A stretch of DNA of 64,000 nt from Clavulina sp. PMI_390 (taxonomy: Eukaryota > Basidiomycota > Agaricomycetes > Cantharellales > Hydnaceae): positions 313,188 through 377,187 of the forward strand of contig WIDE01000031.1 in assembly GCA_015039315.1 (NCBI GenBank). The letters run 5' to 3'. A program made the position numbers and the translations under genes. Below are positions 39,664 through 49,144 of the stretch, one piece after another. The notes below the pieces were generated by a model, which had not been told where the DNA came from, ran no database searches, and worked only from the letters and a program-made list of their open reading frames with translations. The stretch's first letter is position 1; every line of letters starts with the position of its first letter.

Positions 39664-41061
39664 ATGGCTCCCTTCATTTCCATCCTCCCAAATGAGCTGC
39701 TGCTTTACATACTACGGATGGCCATTCTCGATATTGAGGGCTCCCAATCAGCGGTCATTAACAAAACTGTTACGTTGACGTGGATCAATTCTCTGTGGAG
39801 GAATCTCCTCATCAATTACCCCACATTGTGGGCACACATACGTGTCAATTTGAATCCGTCCCACTGGATGGACCCTAGCTCCTCCAGTCAACACGTCCCA
39901 AGCTATTTTAGAAGAGTGTACACATTCCTCGCACGATCGGACCAAAGCCCAATCAAGTTGGCCCTCAGTCGAAAGTGCTATTCTCTCTCAGTTGGCGAGG
40001 TCAAAAGTATGGAAATGAACTGGTTATTGATGCGTAGGCTCCTTGAACCTCATCTTCACAGGTGTTCTTCCCTCTCCTTCGAGTTTGAGGGCCCCAAGGA
40101 ATTAGTTTCTGCCGATCTCCTCCAACTGCTGGAGTGCTCCGATTTCCCACTTCTCCAGCATCTCGATCTTAAAAAATTTTCCCCTCACTCTCCTTGTGAT
40201 GAAAATGGGGGCTGGGGAGTTGCCTGGAAACTTTCGCCTCCGTCTACTCCGATCCAGACCCTCACCTTTCATGAGCCAACTCTGTCGAGATACCTTCCAA
40301 AGGCCCTCGATGTCTCATGGCCATGCCTGTCGTCTATGGAGCTTCGAATATCTAGAGCATTTTGGCGGAATGCATGCGACACCCTCGCTCAACTTCCTGC
40401 CCTTCGTCTGCTATCCCTTGACCTATTACCATCCCGGCGCAGTTTACACGAACTTCCAGAAGCTTCTCAAGAGCGAGTGCAGTTGAATGTACTCGAAAGG
40501 ATCTCGACAAATAACCTTATGATCTGGCATGACATCTGCACTCCAGCTCTGAGCTCGATCACTATCACTTATGTGGGCCCCTACGCACCCCTCAGCATAC
40601 GTCGGAACGTCCCGACAACATCAGTTCTCTACCCATCTGGGGAGGACCGCGAATCTTCCGATGTTTCAGCGATATTGAGCCTGATGGCGGAGTTACCTAT
40701 ACGTGAGGTCATATTCTCGGATGGCCCTCTATCCGCTTGGGTTATTCCCCTTGTGCTCGGGGTCACATATCATGTGCAAACCATTCAGCTCCATCGGGGT
40801 TATTATCATAATGTTCTTCAACTTCTCTGCCTGCAAAGAGAGCATAATCCACTAACATCCGACATCACGGATGCACTCTTGCCCTGGGCGGGAATGTTGC
40901 CTATGAGTCTTCCAGAGCTCAAGACGGTGATCATCCATCAACCATATCCCGATCGGTCCATTGATCCTGACAGATCTCATGCGGTGGAGGCTATTTTCAA
41001 TCGCCTGCGAGCTCTGTCTATCGACGTGAAATGGGGACTCTCTGGAAATGAAAGGTCATGA
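39664..41061 (+). CDS. F-box-like protein B5 (family B), intact
   Basis: 465 aa. F-box-like part: ISILPNELLLYILRMAILDI, VTLTWINSLWRNLLINYPTL, WAHIRVNLNP. Later blocks: YFRRVYTFLARSDQSPIKL, LLEPHLHRCSSLSFEFEG, SADLLQLLECSDFPLLQHL, YLPKALDVSWPCLSSMELRI, CDTLAQLPALRLLSLDLL, ISTNNLMIWHDICTPALSSI, PSGEDRESS, AELPIREVIFSDGPLSAWVI and tail SIDVKWGLSGNERS. Its 3' flank and the seipin-promoter copy beyond it match the 3' flank of B7 plus the real seipin promoter, so B5 and B7 occupy equivalent places in a duplicated block. Confidence 0.85.
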   Translation: MAPFISILPNELLLYILRMAILDIEGSQSAVINKTVTLTWINSLWRNLLINYPTLWAHIRVNLNPSHWMDPSSSSQHVPSYFRRVYTFLARSDQSPIKLALSRKCYSLSVGEVKSMEMNWLLMRRLLEPHLHRCSSLSFEFEGPKELVSADLLQLLECSDFPLLQHLDLKKFSPHSPCDENGGWGVAWKLSPPSTPIQTLTFHEPTLSRYLPKALDVSWPCLSSMELRISRAFWRNACDTLAQLPALRLLSLDLLPSRRSLHELPEASQERVQLNVLERISTNNLMIWHDICTPALSSITITYVGPYAPLSIRRNVPTTSVLYPSGEDRESSDVSAILSLMAELPIREVIFSDGPLSAWVIPLVLGVTYHVQTIQLHRGYYHNVLQLLCLQREHNPLTSDITDALLPWAGMLPMSLPELKTVIIHQPYPDRSIDPDRSHAVEAIFNRLRALSIDVKWGLSGNERS

Positions 41062-41672
41062 GCGTCCGCCCCATCTCGTCCATGTTCAGGCACACTCCTT
41101 ATTAAACTCTCGACTATCATAATGCGTCAATTGATATGATTCGAGTGCTCTTGTCCCCGATTTAAAATAATAATTGCTCGCTGTAGATAACGTTGCGCAA
41201 TCTCAGCTATATTGCTCTTATTACAACGGGAAGTGATTTGGGAGAAAATATGATGGTCGCTGTGCTAGCGAATTGATGCATCTGACCTACCATCGGTTTT
41301 GAAATCTCTTTAGCCGTGAAACCTACCTGACATTCTACTGAGCGGGTCTTGTGTCAATATCGTACCCCAACGAAGCTCGTCGGGACCTCCGGCAGCCGAA
41401 GTGGCAGAAATCACATGATAACAGTGGCTTTTGAAAATTGTGACATGCATGTGAACGCCCTCGGATTGAGTGGAAAGACTGCCCTGCCCTGTCCAAATTG
41501 ACGACCTTGTCTTCCCGATCACATTTGCCCCACCATCAGGCCTCATATCTTTGAAACCGGGAGCTGAACTCAGCCACTGCACTGTCCAAATTTCAAGTTA
41601 GGATCCTGTTTTTGGCCATCCGTGGCTCGAGCTGATCTATGACTCCCGTATCAAAAACAGTCACTCAATCTG
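41062..41672. other. B5-B6 spacer, contains a seipin promoter copy
   Basis: 611 bp. About 41120-41160 (TGATATGATTCGAGTGCTC) matches the B7 3' flank (TGATATGATTCAGGTGCTC near 45035), and 41365-41540 matches the seipin upstream region (listed separately). No coding sequence is seen. Confidence 0.65.
41365..41540 (+). repeat. Duplicate of the seipin gene promoter
   Basis: Aligns by eye with 45101-45285, upstream of seipin: shared blocks include GTACCCCAACGA, CCGACAG or CCGGCAG, GCAGAAATCAC / ACAGCAATCAC, GAACGCCCTCGGATTGAG / GAACGCGCTCAAATTGAG, TGCCCTGCCCTGTCCAAATT / CGCCCCGCCCCGTCCAACTT and GACGACCTTGTCTTCCCGA / GACGGCCTTGTCTTTCCCC. The match stops near GCCCCACC, before the seipin start codon, so only non-coding 5' DNA was copied. 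It ends about 130 bp upstream of the B6 start codon in the same orientation. Confidence 0.8.
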
Positions 41673-43088
41673 ATGGAAAAAGCGTCCCCCATTTCTGCTC
41701 TCCCCAACGAGCTGCTGCTGCATATATTGGAGAGAGTCTTACTTGTTGCCGAAGGCTCCCCGACAGCGGCCATCAACACACTCATCACGTTGACGGCAAT
41801 CAATTCCTTGTGGAGGAATCTAGTGATCGGCTATGCACCGTTCTGGACACACATATACGTTAATCTAAACCAGCCTCCCTCGCCGATGGCGAGCAGCTAC
41901 AACTATCTTCTCCCGGGTGACCTTGGAAGGCTTTCAGCCTTCCTTGCCCGATCAAGGCAATGCCGAATAAAGCTAGATCTCACTCGAATCTACTATTCTA
42001 TCTCAGGCGATGAGATTCAGGGTATAGTACGTTATTGGAGAACAGTCCATCAGCTCCTCGAGCCTCACCTACGGCGTTGCTCGTCCATCTCTTTCAATTT
42101 CAGGGATACCCGGGACTTAGCGTCTGCAAATATTTTCCAATTGATGGAGTCATCCAATTTCCCAGTCCTCCGAGAGGTCAATATAAAGGACATTTATCCT
42201 TCCCCAGCTTATAACTGGGATGGGACTTGGGGGGGAGATTGGAAAGTTTCCCCTCAGTGTACCCCGCTCCAGGTGCTCAGATTTCATGACCTCTTCCGTG
42301 AAACATATCTTCCAAAGGCACTTGATGTTCCATGGCCGTATCTATCATCTCTGGAGCTCCGTGTCTCTCGGGCATTCTGGCCAGATGTGTGCAATACACT
42401 CGCTAAAAATCCTATGCTTCAGGTGCTATCTCTTGAACTTTTGTCGTCTTACCCACACACATATCAACTACAAGAACGTCGTCAAGAACGCGTCCATTTA
42501 AATGCCCTCGAGAAAATCTCCACAAATAACCTCACGATCTGGCATGATATCCTCACGCCCGCCCTCAATTCATTGTCAATCACCTACATGGGGGAATACG
42601 AACCTCTCGGCACGGACAGAAACGGCGTCGCCCGTCCAGTCTTACATCGCGCCGGGAGTGATCGCCACTCAGCTGAGGTTGCTGAGATGTTGGATCTGAT
42701 AGCAGAGCTACCAATACGTGAAATCACCTTTGCTGACGGCTCCTTTTCGGCTTGGGTCGTCCCCCTCGTGCTTGGGATCACACCGCACGTTCATACCCTT
42801 CATTTGCTCAGAGGGTATGATCATGACGATATTATTCGTCTTTTATGCTTACAGCGAGAGCACGAGCTTCAGAACCCCGTCCATGCAAAACTTCCATTCT
42901 CATGGGCAGAAGTTTGCACTGAAGTATCTTCCATGATTCTCCCAGAGCTGAAGACAGTGGTCATCGATCAGTCAATCCACAATTGGTCCACTGTTCCGGA
43001 GATGATTTGTGCTTTTGAGGTCGTAGTCGACCGTCTGCGGGCTTTGTCCGTTGACGTAAAGTGGACGCTCCACGGATGTAAAAAGTAG
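41673..43088 (+). CDS. F-box-like protein B6 (family B), intact
   Basis: 471 aa. F-box-like part: ISALPNELLLHILERVLLVA, LITLTAINSLWRNLVIGYA, PFWTHIYVNLNQP. Later blocks: LLPGDLGRLSAFLARSRQCR, LLEPHLRRCSSISFNFRD, TYLPKALDVPWPYLSSLELR, ISTNNLTIWHDILTPALNSL, YMGEYEPLGTDR, AELPIREITFADGSFSAWVV, HTLHLLRGYDHDDIIRLLCL and tail SVDVKWTLHGCKK. It is the best intact match to pseudogene B7. It starts at the first in-frame ATG, 133 bp downstream of the duplicated seipin promoter, which may now drive it. Confidence 0.85.
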   Translation: MEKASPISALPNELLLHILERVLLVAEGSPTAAINTLITLTAINSLWRNLVIGYAPFWTHIYVNLNQPPSPMASSYNYLLPGDLGRLSAFLARSRQCRIKLDLTRIYYSISGDEIQGIVRYWRTVHQLLEPHLRRCSSISFNFRDTRDLASANIFQLMESSNFPVLREVNIKDIYPSPAYNWDGTWGGDWKVSPQCTPLQVLRFHDLFRETYLPKALDVPWPYLSSLELRVSRAFWPDVCNTLAKNPMLQVLSLELLSSYPHTYQLQERRQERVHLNALEKISTNNLTIWHDILTPALNSLSITYMGEYEPLGTDRNGVARPVLHRAGSDRHSAEVAEMLDLIAELPIREITFADGSFSAWVVPLVLGITPHVHTLHLLRGYDHDDIIRLLCLQREHELQNPVHAKLPFSWAEVCTEVSSMILPELKTVVIDQSIHNWSTVPEMICAFEVVVDRLRALSVDVKWTLHGCKK

Positions 43089-43564
43089 CGCCCATCTTGA
43101 AAGCTTGATAGGTTTCGCTCAGTATTCCCAGTGACCCATGGCTGCATTTTAGGTACTAGTAGTCTCCCTAGCATGGTTTTATCAGTTTCCAAGCATTTCA
43201 CTTGGTGATTATTGGTGTCGGTCTCTAACTGTTCCTAATGGTCATGTGTGATTAAGCCCCTCTCGTCTCGGAAATTTATTTTCCCGAAGCATATCTTACC
43301 TTGTCTACGCACCAGGTCCTAGAAAACGATCAATGGTGCTGATTCTTGCAGGCACTAATTCCCACGGTGGCAGAAAGGCCTCACGTAATTGAATCTGCAA
43401 CAGCCTCATCAGACCAAGGCCGCCTCAAGCTGCTGTAACCAATTCCTGACCGGGCCATCTAATTTGTCTGGAATTTCGGTGATTATATCTGCTCAGCCCA
43501 CTCCATAGCACTGACTGATTGTGGTAACTCTGTATCAAACCAAGTTCTATCTAATTCCATCGCG
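43089..43564. other. B6-B7 spacer
   Basis: 476 bp with no recognisable gene. It holds the B6 3' end and the former B7 promoter. Confidence 0.35.
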
Positions 43565-44956
43565 ATGCAGGCTCCTATTTCTATCCTTCCAAACGAGCTG
43601 CTGCTACATATACTAGAAATATTCATGCTCACAGTGGACTCTCCTCCGCGAGTAGTCAGTAGAGCAGTTCTGATGTTGACGTGGGTCAATTCTCTCTAGA
43701 GAAATCTCGTGATCGAATATGCGCCATTCTGGACGCACATAGACGTGAACCTGAGCCAGAGTTCCTCTCCAGAATGGATCACTCCCGATCGAATGACTCT
43801 GGAAGGGTTCATGCCTTCCTTGCACGATCAGAGGAAAGTTCCATACAGCTAGGTCTAACTCAACGATATTATTCTCTCTCGATCCATGATATCGAAGACG
43901 TAAAACGTGACTGGCTATCATTTCGGCCAGTCTTAGAGCTCCATTTACGGCGGTGCTCTACCATCTCCTTCGACGTTAGGGACCCTCGAGATTTGAGTTC
44001 TGCAGATCGTCTACAATCGCTGGAAGTATCCGATTTCCTGCTTCTCCGGGAGTTTCATATTAAAGATTTCTATCCTTATCCACCCTGTGAAGAAAAAGGA
44101 ACATGGGGTGGTGACTGGGTACTTTCACCTGAAAATACCCCGCTCGAGGTGCTGAGCTTTCGCGACCCAAACCTTGGCAGGTGCCTCTCGATGGCTCTCA
44201 ACGTCCCATGGCCTTGCCTCTCGTCTCTCGAGTGTTTTGGTCAGATGCGTGTGATACCCTCGCTCAACTTCCCGGTCCGCAATCACTATCTCTGAAGCTG
44301 ATGCGACCCCTGCGCTGTTTCCTACCCCCGAAGCCCCATCAAGGACAAGTTCATTTGAACGCGCTCAAGAAAATCTCAACAAATAACCTCATGATTTGGC
44401 ATGAAATTCGCGGACCAGCCCTTAAGTCTATTGAGATTACCTATATGGGCCCGTATGAGCCCCTCTGTATACATAAGAATAGCCAGGATGCTCCAGTGCT
44501 GCAACCGGCTGGAGGAGACCATAACTCGACCGAAGCTGCGGAGTCACTGCAATTTATGACGGAGCTTCCCCTACGCGAGATCACCCTTGCCAGTGAAGCC
44601 TTCGAATTCTCTAGTTGGGTCGTTCCGGGTTACACCTCGTGTGCACGCCCTCCATCTTGTGGGGGGGGGGGGGACACTACCAGGGAAACATTCTTACCCT
44701 TCTGTGCCTGCATCGAGAGCCCTATCGGCCGGCTATTATCGATGATGCCATGCTTTTCTCCTGGTCCGATGCCTTGCAGAATCAAACTTATGCAGTACCC
44801 ACTATCGTCCTCCCAGAGATAATGACGGTAACGATTGAGCAGCCTACGCCAAATTGGTCCACTGATCCGGAGCAGGTTAACATCTTGGAACCAGCGGTGA
44901 AGATATTGCGTGATTTATCAATTGATGTGAAGTGGACGCTCCTTGGGCATGAGTGA
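43565..44956 (+). pseudogene. F-box-like B7 (family B), multiply broken
   Basis: The frame from the ATG at 43565 reads MQAPISILPNELLLHILEIF and VLMLTWVNSL, then a TAG at 43697-43699 where paralogues have Trp (NSLWRNL), then RNLVIEYAPFWTHIDVNLS. Near 43800 the homology moves to the frame of 43681 (RVHAFLARSEESSIQLGLTQ, LELHLRRCSTISFDVRD, ALNVPWPCLSSLE). Near 44230 about 16 bp are missing and homology moves to the frame of 44181 (VFWSDACDTLAQLP, ISTNNLMIWHEIRGPALKSI, TELPLREITL). Near 44625 a further small deletion moves it to the frame of 44615, ending SIDVKWTLLGHE. A G13 run lies at 44661-44673. One stop and at least three indels: a clear pseudogene, the most decayed B copy. Confidence 0.9.
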
Positions 44957-45331
44957 TGATCGCCAACCTCCTTGCTGAAGGAGTTAGAAGTGTTCTTGAC
45001 CATACATCATGAACGTCCCCATATAGCGCCTGATATGATTCAGGTGCTCCTTATTCCACTGTATTGTACGAGTAGCTTTTTGTGGATAAGATTTATTAGT
45101 TTTGTACCCCAACGAGGGTGCTTGTCGGAATTTCCGACAGCTGGGGGGTGACAGCAATCACGCGACAACACTTGGGTGACACTTTGTTTATGAACGGTGT
45201 GACAGTTTCCTTGAACGCGCTCAAATTGAGCGGACAGGCCGCCCCGCCCCGTCCAACTTGACGGCCTTGTCTTTCCCCACCACCTCTTACCCCACGACCA
45301 CGACCACCTCTACCCCTAAAAAGTCCAAAAA
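44957..45331 (+). promoter_or_regulatory. B7 3' flank and seipin promoter
   Basis: 375 bp. From 45101 to about 45285 it is the original of the segment copied at 41365-41540. The last 50 bp before the seipin ATG are rich in CCACGACCACGACCACC repeats, then TAAAAAGTCCAAAAA at the start codon. No TATA box at a conserved distance is certain. Confidence 0.55.
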
Positions 45332-46870
45332 ATGGGCGGACGACGCCCAGGACCAGCGCCAGGTCGCGCAACAGCGAACGATCTCCCATCCCTCAGCGTC
45401 ATCTTGCGCGCGCTCACTCTCCGCCTGCTTGACATTGCGCTGACACCCTTGAGAGTTTTATACTCTATCACACAGTCTGTGGTGGGCAAAACGGGCCCTC
45501 CAATCGTGCATCTCGCTCTTATTGGCACGCTACTACCTTTGATTGCCTTCTGGAGCTTGGGCGCTGGGTTAGTGGTGAGGAGCTGGGTGCCCACTGGTTG
45601 GAGGCAGGTTGCGTACTTGCAGTATGGCACATCAGCAGGGAGCGCTCCCTGGGCGGATGTGCAGCTCCCCGCTCTCAATGGGAATCAGCCATATGACATC
45701 AGTGTAGAGCTGGTATTGCCACTCCACTCGAAGAATACCGAACTAGGTGCGTGTTTCATCTACCCGACTTTTTGGTATTCTTCTGTGCGCTGTCCAAGTA
45801 GAAAAAAGGGCTAATCGAACTGACTCTCTTTCCAAATCCATCACACCTTATCGTTGTACTCGCCATCCATAGGCAACTTCATGACCAGCATCGCGATCAC
45901 AACACCTACGAACCAGACTTTGGCATCATCATCACGTCCATCCCTCATCTTCCCTCACCCCGTATCATCGCTCTTCCCCTTCTCACCACTAATGTACTCT
46001 GGGGCGCTCCGCACACACACCGTGCGCATTCCACTGATGGAAAGTTTCTCAGCATCATCTTACGCAACATCACTACGCGCAAGACTCCAAGTCGGTCGTT
46101 CAGACGCATGGAAGGGCATAGGAAACGGAGAGGGCCGCGAGCTTGTCATCGTCGAGGCATACATCAGAGGCATCCCGCGCATGAGCGGCATCCGGTCAGT
46201 AGCTGTCCTCCTTACGCTTCCCTTCCCTTCTCCATTTGCCTATCCCTCACCTGCTCCTCCTCCCGCAAACGACCTGCAACTCATCCTCTCTTCCCTCTCT
46301 TATCTCGCTCCGTGGTCCCTCTTCCCTTGGGCGAACATCATCAACAGAGGCTTCTTCCTCGCGCATCCGAATATCCTGATGCTCTTCACGAGCATCTCGT
46401 TCTTCCTTGCTACGTCGCTCGCTGCGCTCGTTGCGTACTTGGCGTTCTCACCGTCTATCAAGTTTGCGCCTCGCCCACTTGCTACACCGCCTACGTATTT
46501 CGGGGTTGGGACGAAGGCTCATCTGGAGGGTCCTGGTGTAGAGGGAGATGGGGGTGCTCCTCCTCTCGCTATCAAGCAGGAAGAAGAACAAGGAAGTTTG
46601 GGCTTCGTGTCGAGTCCGGGTGAGACGAGTGCGAGTGCCAGCGGATCGATCGTCGAGTCGATGGAGGGTGAGAGCGAGGAAGGTTCAGTTGTCGAGGGTG
46701 AGGAAGAAGACGACGACGATATGACGGAGACGGGAACCGTTACAGAGGAAGGAACAGGAGAAGTCATCGGTGGGGATAATCAGTCGGAGTTGGAGACGGA
46801 CACTGGGAGCGATGAGGGTGATGGCGAGGTGGTCGATTTGGGATCTTCGGCTGCGGGCCTTCGTCATTAA
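45332..46870 (+). CDS. SEI1: Seipin (lipid-droplet biogenesis protein of the ER)
   Basis: Seipin oligomers mark ER sites of lipid-droplet formation. Two exons, 45332-45746 and 45873-46870, give 470 aa (intron 126 bp, GTGCGT...ATAG; the junction reads TELGNFMTSIAI). A basic N-terminus is followed by a first membrane helix (about residues 58-82, IVHLALIGTLLPLIAFWSLG), the lumenal beta-sandwich domain (YDISVELVLPLHSKNTELGN, SIAITTPTNQTLA, SGALRTHTVRIPLME, EAYIRGIPRMSGI), and a second membrane helix (about 305-335, ILMLFTSISFFLATSLAALV). The cytosolic C-terminus is very acidic (EDDDDMTETGTV, SELETDTGSDEGDGE). Order and topology are those of the family. The gene directly follows pseudogene B7, and its promoter has been duplicated into the B array. 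Confidence 0.88.
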
Positions 46871-48218
46871 CCCAGATGCCCAAACGCCCAAGACGACCGC
46901 CGGCCAGTCTCAAGCCTCCTGTGTAGCACCATGATATTCGACACTGTGCCTCGATAGGCGGTGTTTTTCCATCCTCTGGACAACCAGGCGAGGAGGTTGT
47001 GCTGGAAGGAGCAATGCCAGATGAATTTGTCCTCGTGTACTGTACGATTGTCATCTGTGTGGGACTTTAGAATCTTGGATCCACGAAATCATTTGTAACA
47101 CCAACTTCTTGCAATTTGTCTGACATTCCGCCTCTCTTCACCTGTAGACCTCCTTGGTGTGAGGCTGGATGAACATGATGTTCGAGTCTCTGACGTCCTT
47201 GTCGTCTAGTTCATGAAGCGTGAGTGATCTGGCAGCATCATAACAAGAATCTGAGATTGAGCATATTGTGCTAATGGGAATCATGTCAGCCTGAGTAGCC
47301 CCTCCAACGGTTTATTTATTCTACCAGTGACTTTGATAATTGAGACCTTGTGGTCGCAGGCCTGAACGCCGACGCCAAGACTGACATATGAGCCAGTTGA
47401 CAGCCTATGTTCCTTGTCTTCGACAGCGTATTATTTCACCCTCGGGTTGCTTTGTCATCTAGATCCGTAAAGCCACCAGATAGCCTTGGGAAGATAGCAA
47501 CACCCATACATGACACTTTGAGCGTTCGCGTCGTTCATCGAGCATCCAGTCTGTTGCCCAATTTTGTTACATGTCCTCCTTTGACCCCGTTCTGTTTCTG
47601 ACATGATTTAACTATGAAACCTCGAGAGGCACTCGTGGAGCTGTTAATTAAGGGCGAGTCGATCCCTGATAAAGCTTGATTGACCCCCGATCACTCGACA
47701 ACCCTGTTTATTGGTGACCCTCGACTCGCCCTGATCAATTCATTCCCCACCATCAATTTATATAATGACTCCTCTCCTCGTGCGTCGATGTGATGCAGAT
47801 CCTCTGGGTTGCAGAATAGGCCGCAACTCTGATTAGGCGTTGCTCGAGAGCGGGGTACTTCCCATTTCGCCATCAGGTAGCATATTGACGACATGCGTCA
47901 CTCCCTTTTCTGGTACCTATCCGCGCTGTCAATCGTGTGTCCTCCTCACCAGAGCCGCGTGCATCCCATCATCTTCCGTTCCGCGAACGTTGCGCACCCT
48001 GGAAATTTCGCCAAGAATCCGTTCTCCCCAGAAAGACTCTCGCCGTATCTTCCGAGCCTATAATCAAAGCTCCTCGCTCCCAGCCTCTTTTTGCGCTCTA
48101 TAAATTGGCTCAAGGTGTGATGTTGTGCCTCAGCAAGCAAGCTACCTCAGTCCGACTCCCTCGCCCAAGTCCAGTCTTTCTTTCAGAAAACCCACCACTC
48201 TTTCTCTCTTCCTCCAAT
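46871..48218. other. Spacer between seipin and the secreted-protein gene
   Basis: 1.35 kb. It starts with the seipin 3' UTR. No coding sequence or repeat was recognised up to the promoter of the next gene, where a TATA box (48099-48105) and CT-rich stretches precede the start codon. Confidence 0.5.
48099..48105 (+). promoter_or_regulatory. TATA box (TATAAAT) of the secreted-protein gene
   Basis: TATAAAT lies 114 bp before the ATG at 48219, followed by the pyrimidine-rich leader typical of strongly transcribed fungal genes. This is the clearest TATA element in the window. Confidence 0.6.
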
Positions 48219-48900
48219 ATGAAGTTCTTCATCCCTTTCATCGCCGCTGTTGCTGCCGTTGTCTCTGCCCGAGCCATCCCTGAGAGCCGTGCGGCCGATG
48301 CGGCTCACCCATTCACTGGTCAACACACTGGTGATGGCACTTGGTTCAAGTAAGCTTAACCCTTCACTCGCTCACAATATCGATAACTTACCTCGCTATG
48401 CAATCTGTAGTCCGGGTCTTGGTGCCTGTGGTATCACCAATGACAACGCTGATCTCATCACTGCCGTCAGCACTACCATCTATGAGTACGTGCAGATCCT
48501 TGTGCTTTGTTCATGACGCCTATCAAGAACTTAATTTGACGTGCCTTTTATAATTCAGCACCTACCCCGGCTATACCGGTACCAACCCCAACGTGAGTCA
48601 CCTCTTCCGTCGAAATGATATCATCAAGCGGGCGCCTAAACTGACTCATCCAATCTCTCAGAACAACCCTATTTGCGGCCACAAGCTTGCCGTCCACCAT
48701 GCCGGCAAGACTGTCACCGTGAAGATTACCGACCGCTGCGTCGCGTGCGCCGAATTCGACCTCGACCTTGTAAGTGTTGCTCATTTCGCATTCTGTAGAT
48801 ATGATCTGACTGAATCGTTTCCCATTAGTCCCCCGGAGCCTTCAAGCAACTGGCTGCTGAGTCCGTTGGTCGCATTCCCATCACCTGGGACTGGCTGTAA
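48219..48900 (+). CDS. Small secreted double-psi beta-barrel protein (RlpA-like / expansin-related)
   Basis: Five exons (48219-48349, 48411-48485, 48559-48592, 48662-48769, 48829-48900; 420 nt) give 139 aa. A signal peptide is evident (MKFFIPFIAAVAAVVSARA), followed by a short pro-like segment and a single barrel domain: HTGDGTWFNPGLGACGITND, NPICGHKLAVHHAGKTVTVK, ITDRCVACAEFDLDLSPGAF, KQLAAESVGRIPITWDWL. Four cysteines and the C-V-A-C plus DLDLSPGAF block fit the DPBB proteins related to barwin, expansin N-domains and fungal papain-inhibitor-like proteins. It has no cellulose-binding C-domain, so it is not a full expansin. Likely extracellular; the biochemical activity cannot be inferred. 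All junctions are GT-AG and in phase. Confidence 0.9.
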
Positions 48901-49144
48901 ACTGTACCATCCGCCCTTCTACTCTCCAATACCCACCATTATTATACACGAGCATCCGGTTTTGTATCCAAGTGGTGTGATTTAATTTATTACTCTTCCT
49001 GTGCAAATACCCCACACACTTTTCAATGAGCTGCCGGGCAAAATATACATATCTATCAACGTGAAAGTGAATGAGAATCGACGATGGATTTTGGTGGTCC
49101 TCCGTGCCCGTAGCTGAGTGGGGGAAGCTCGCCGCAGCACGCCT
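48901..49144. other. Convergent spacer
   Basis: 244 bp between the stops of the secreted-protein gene (+) and B8 (-). Nothing else is seen. Confidence 0.35.
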
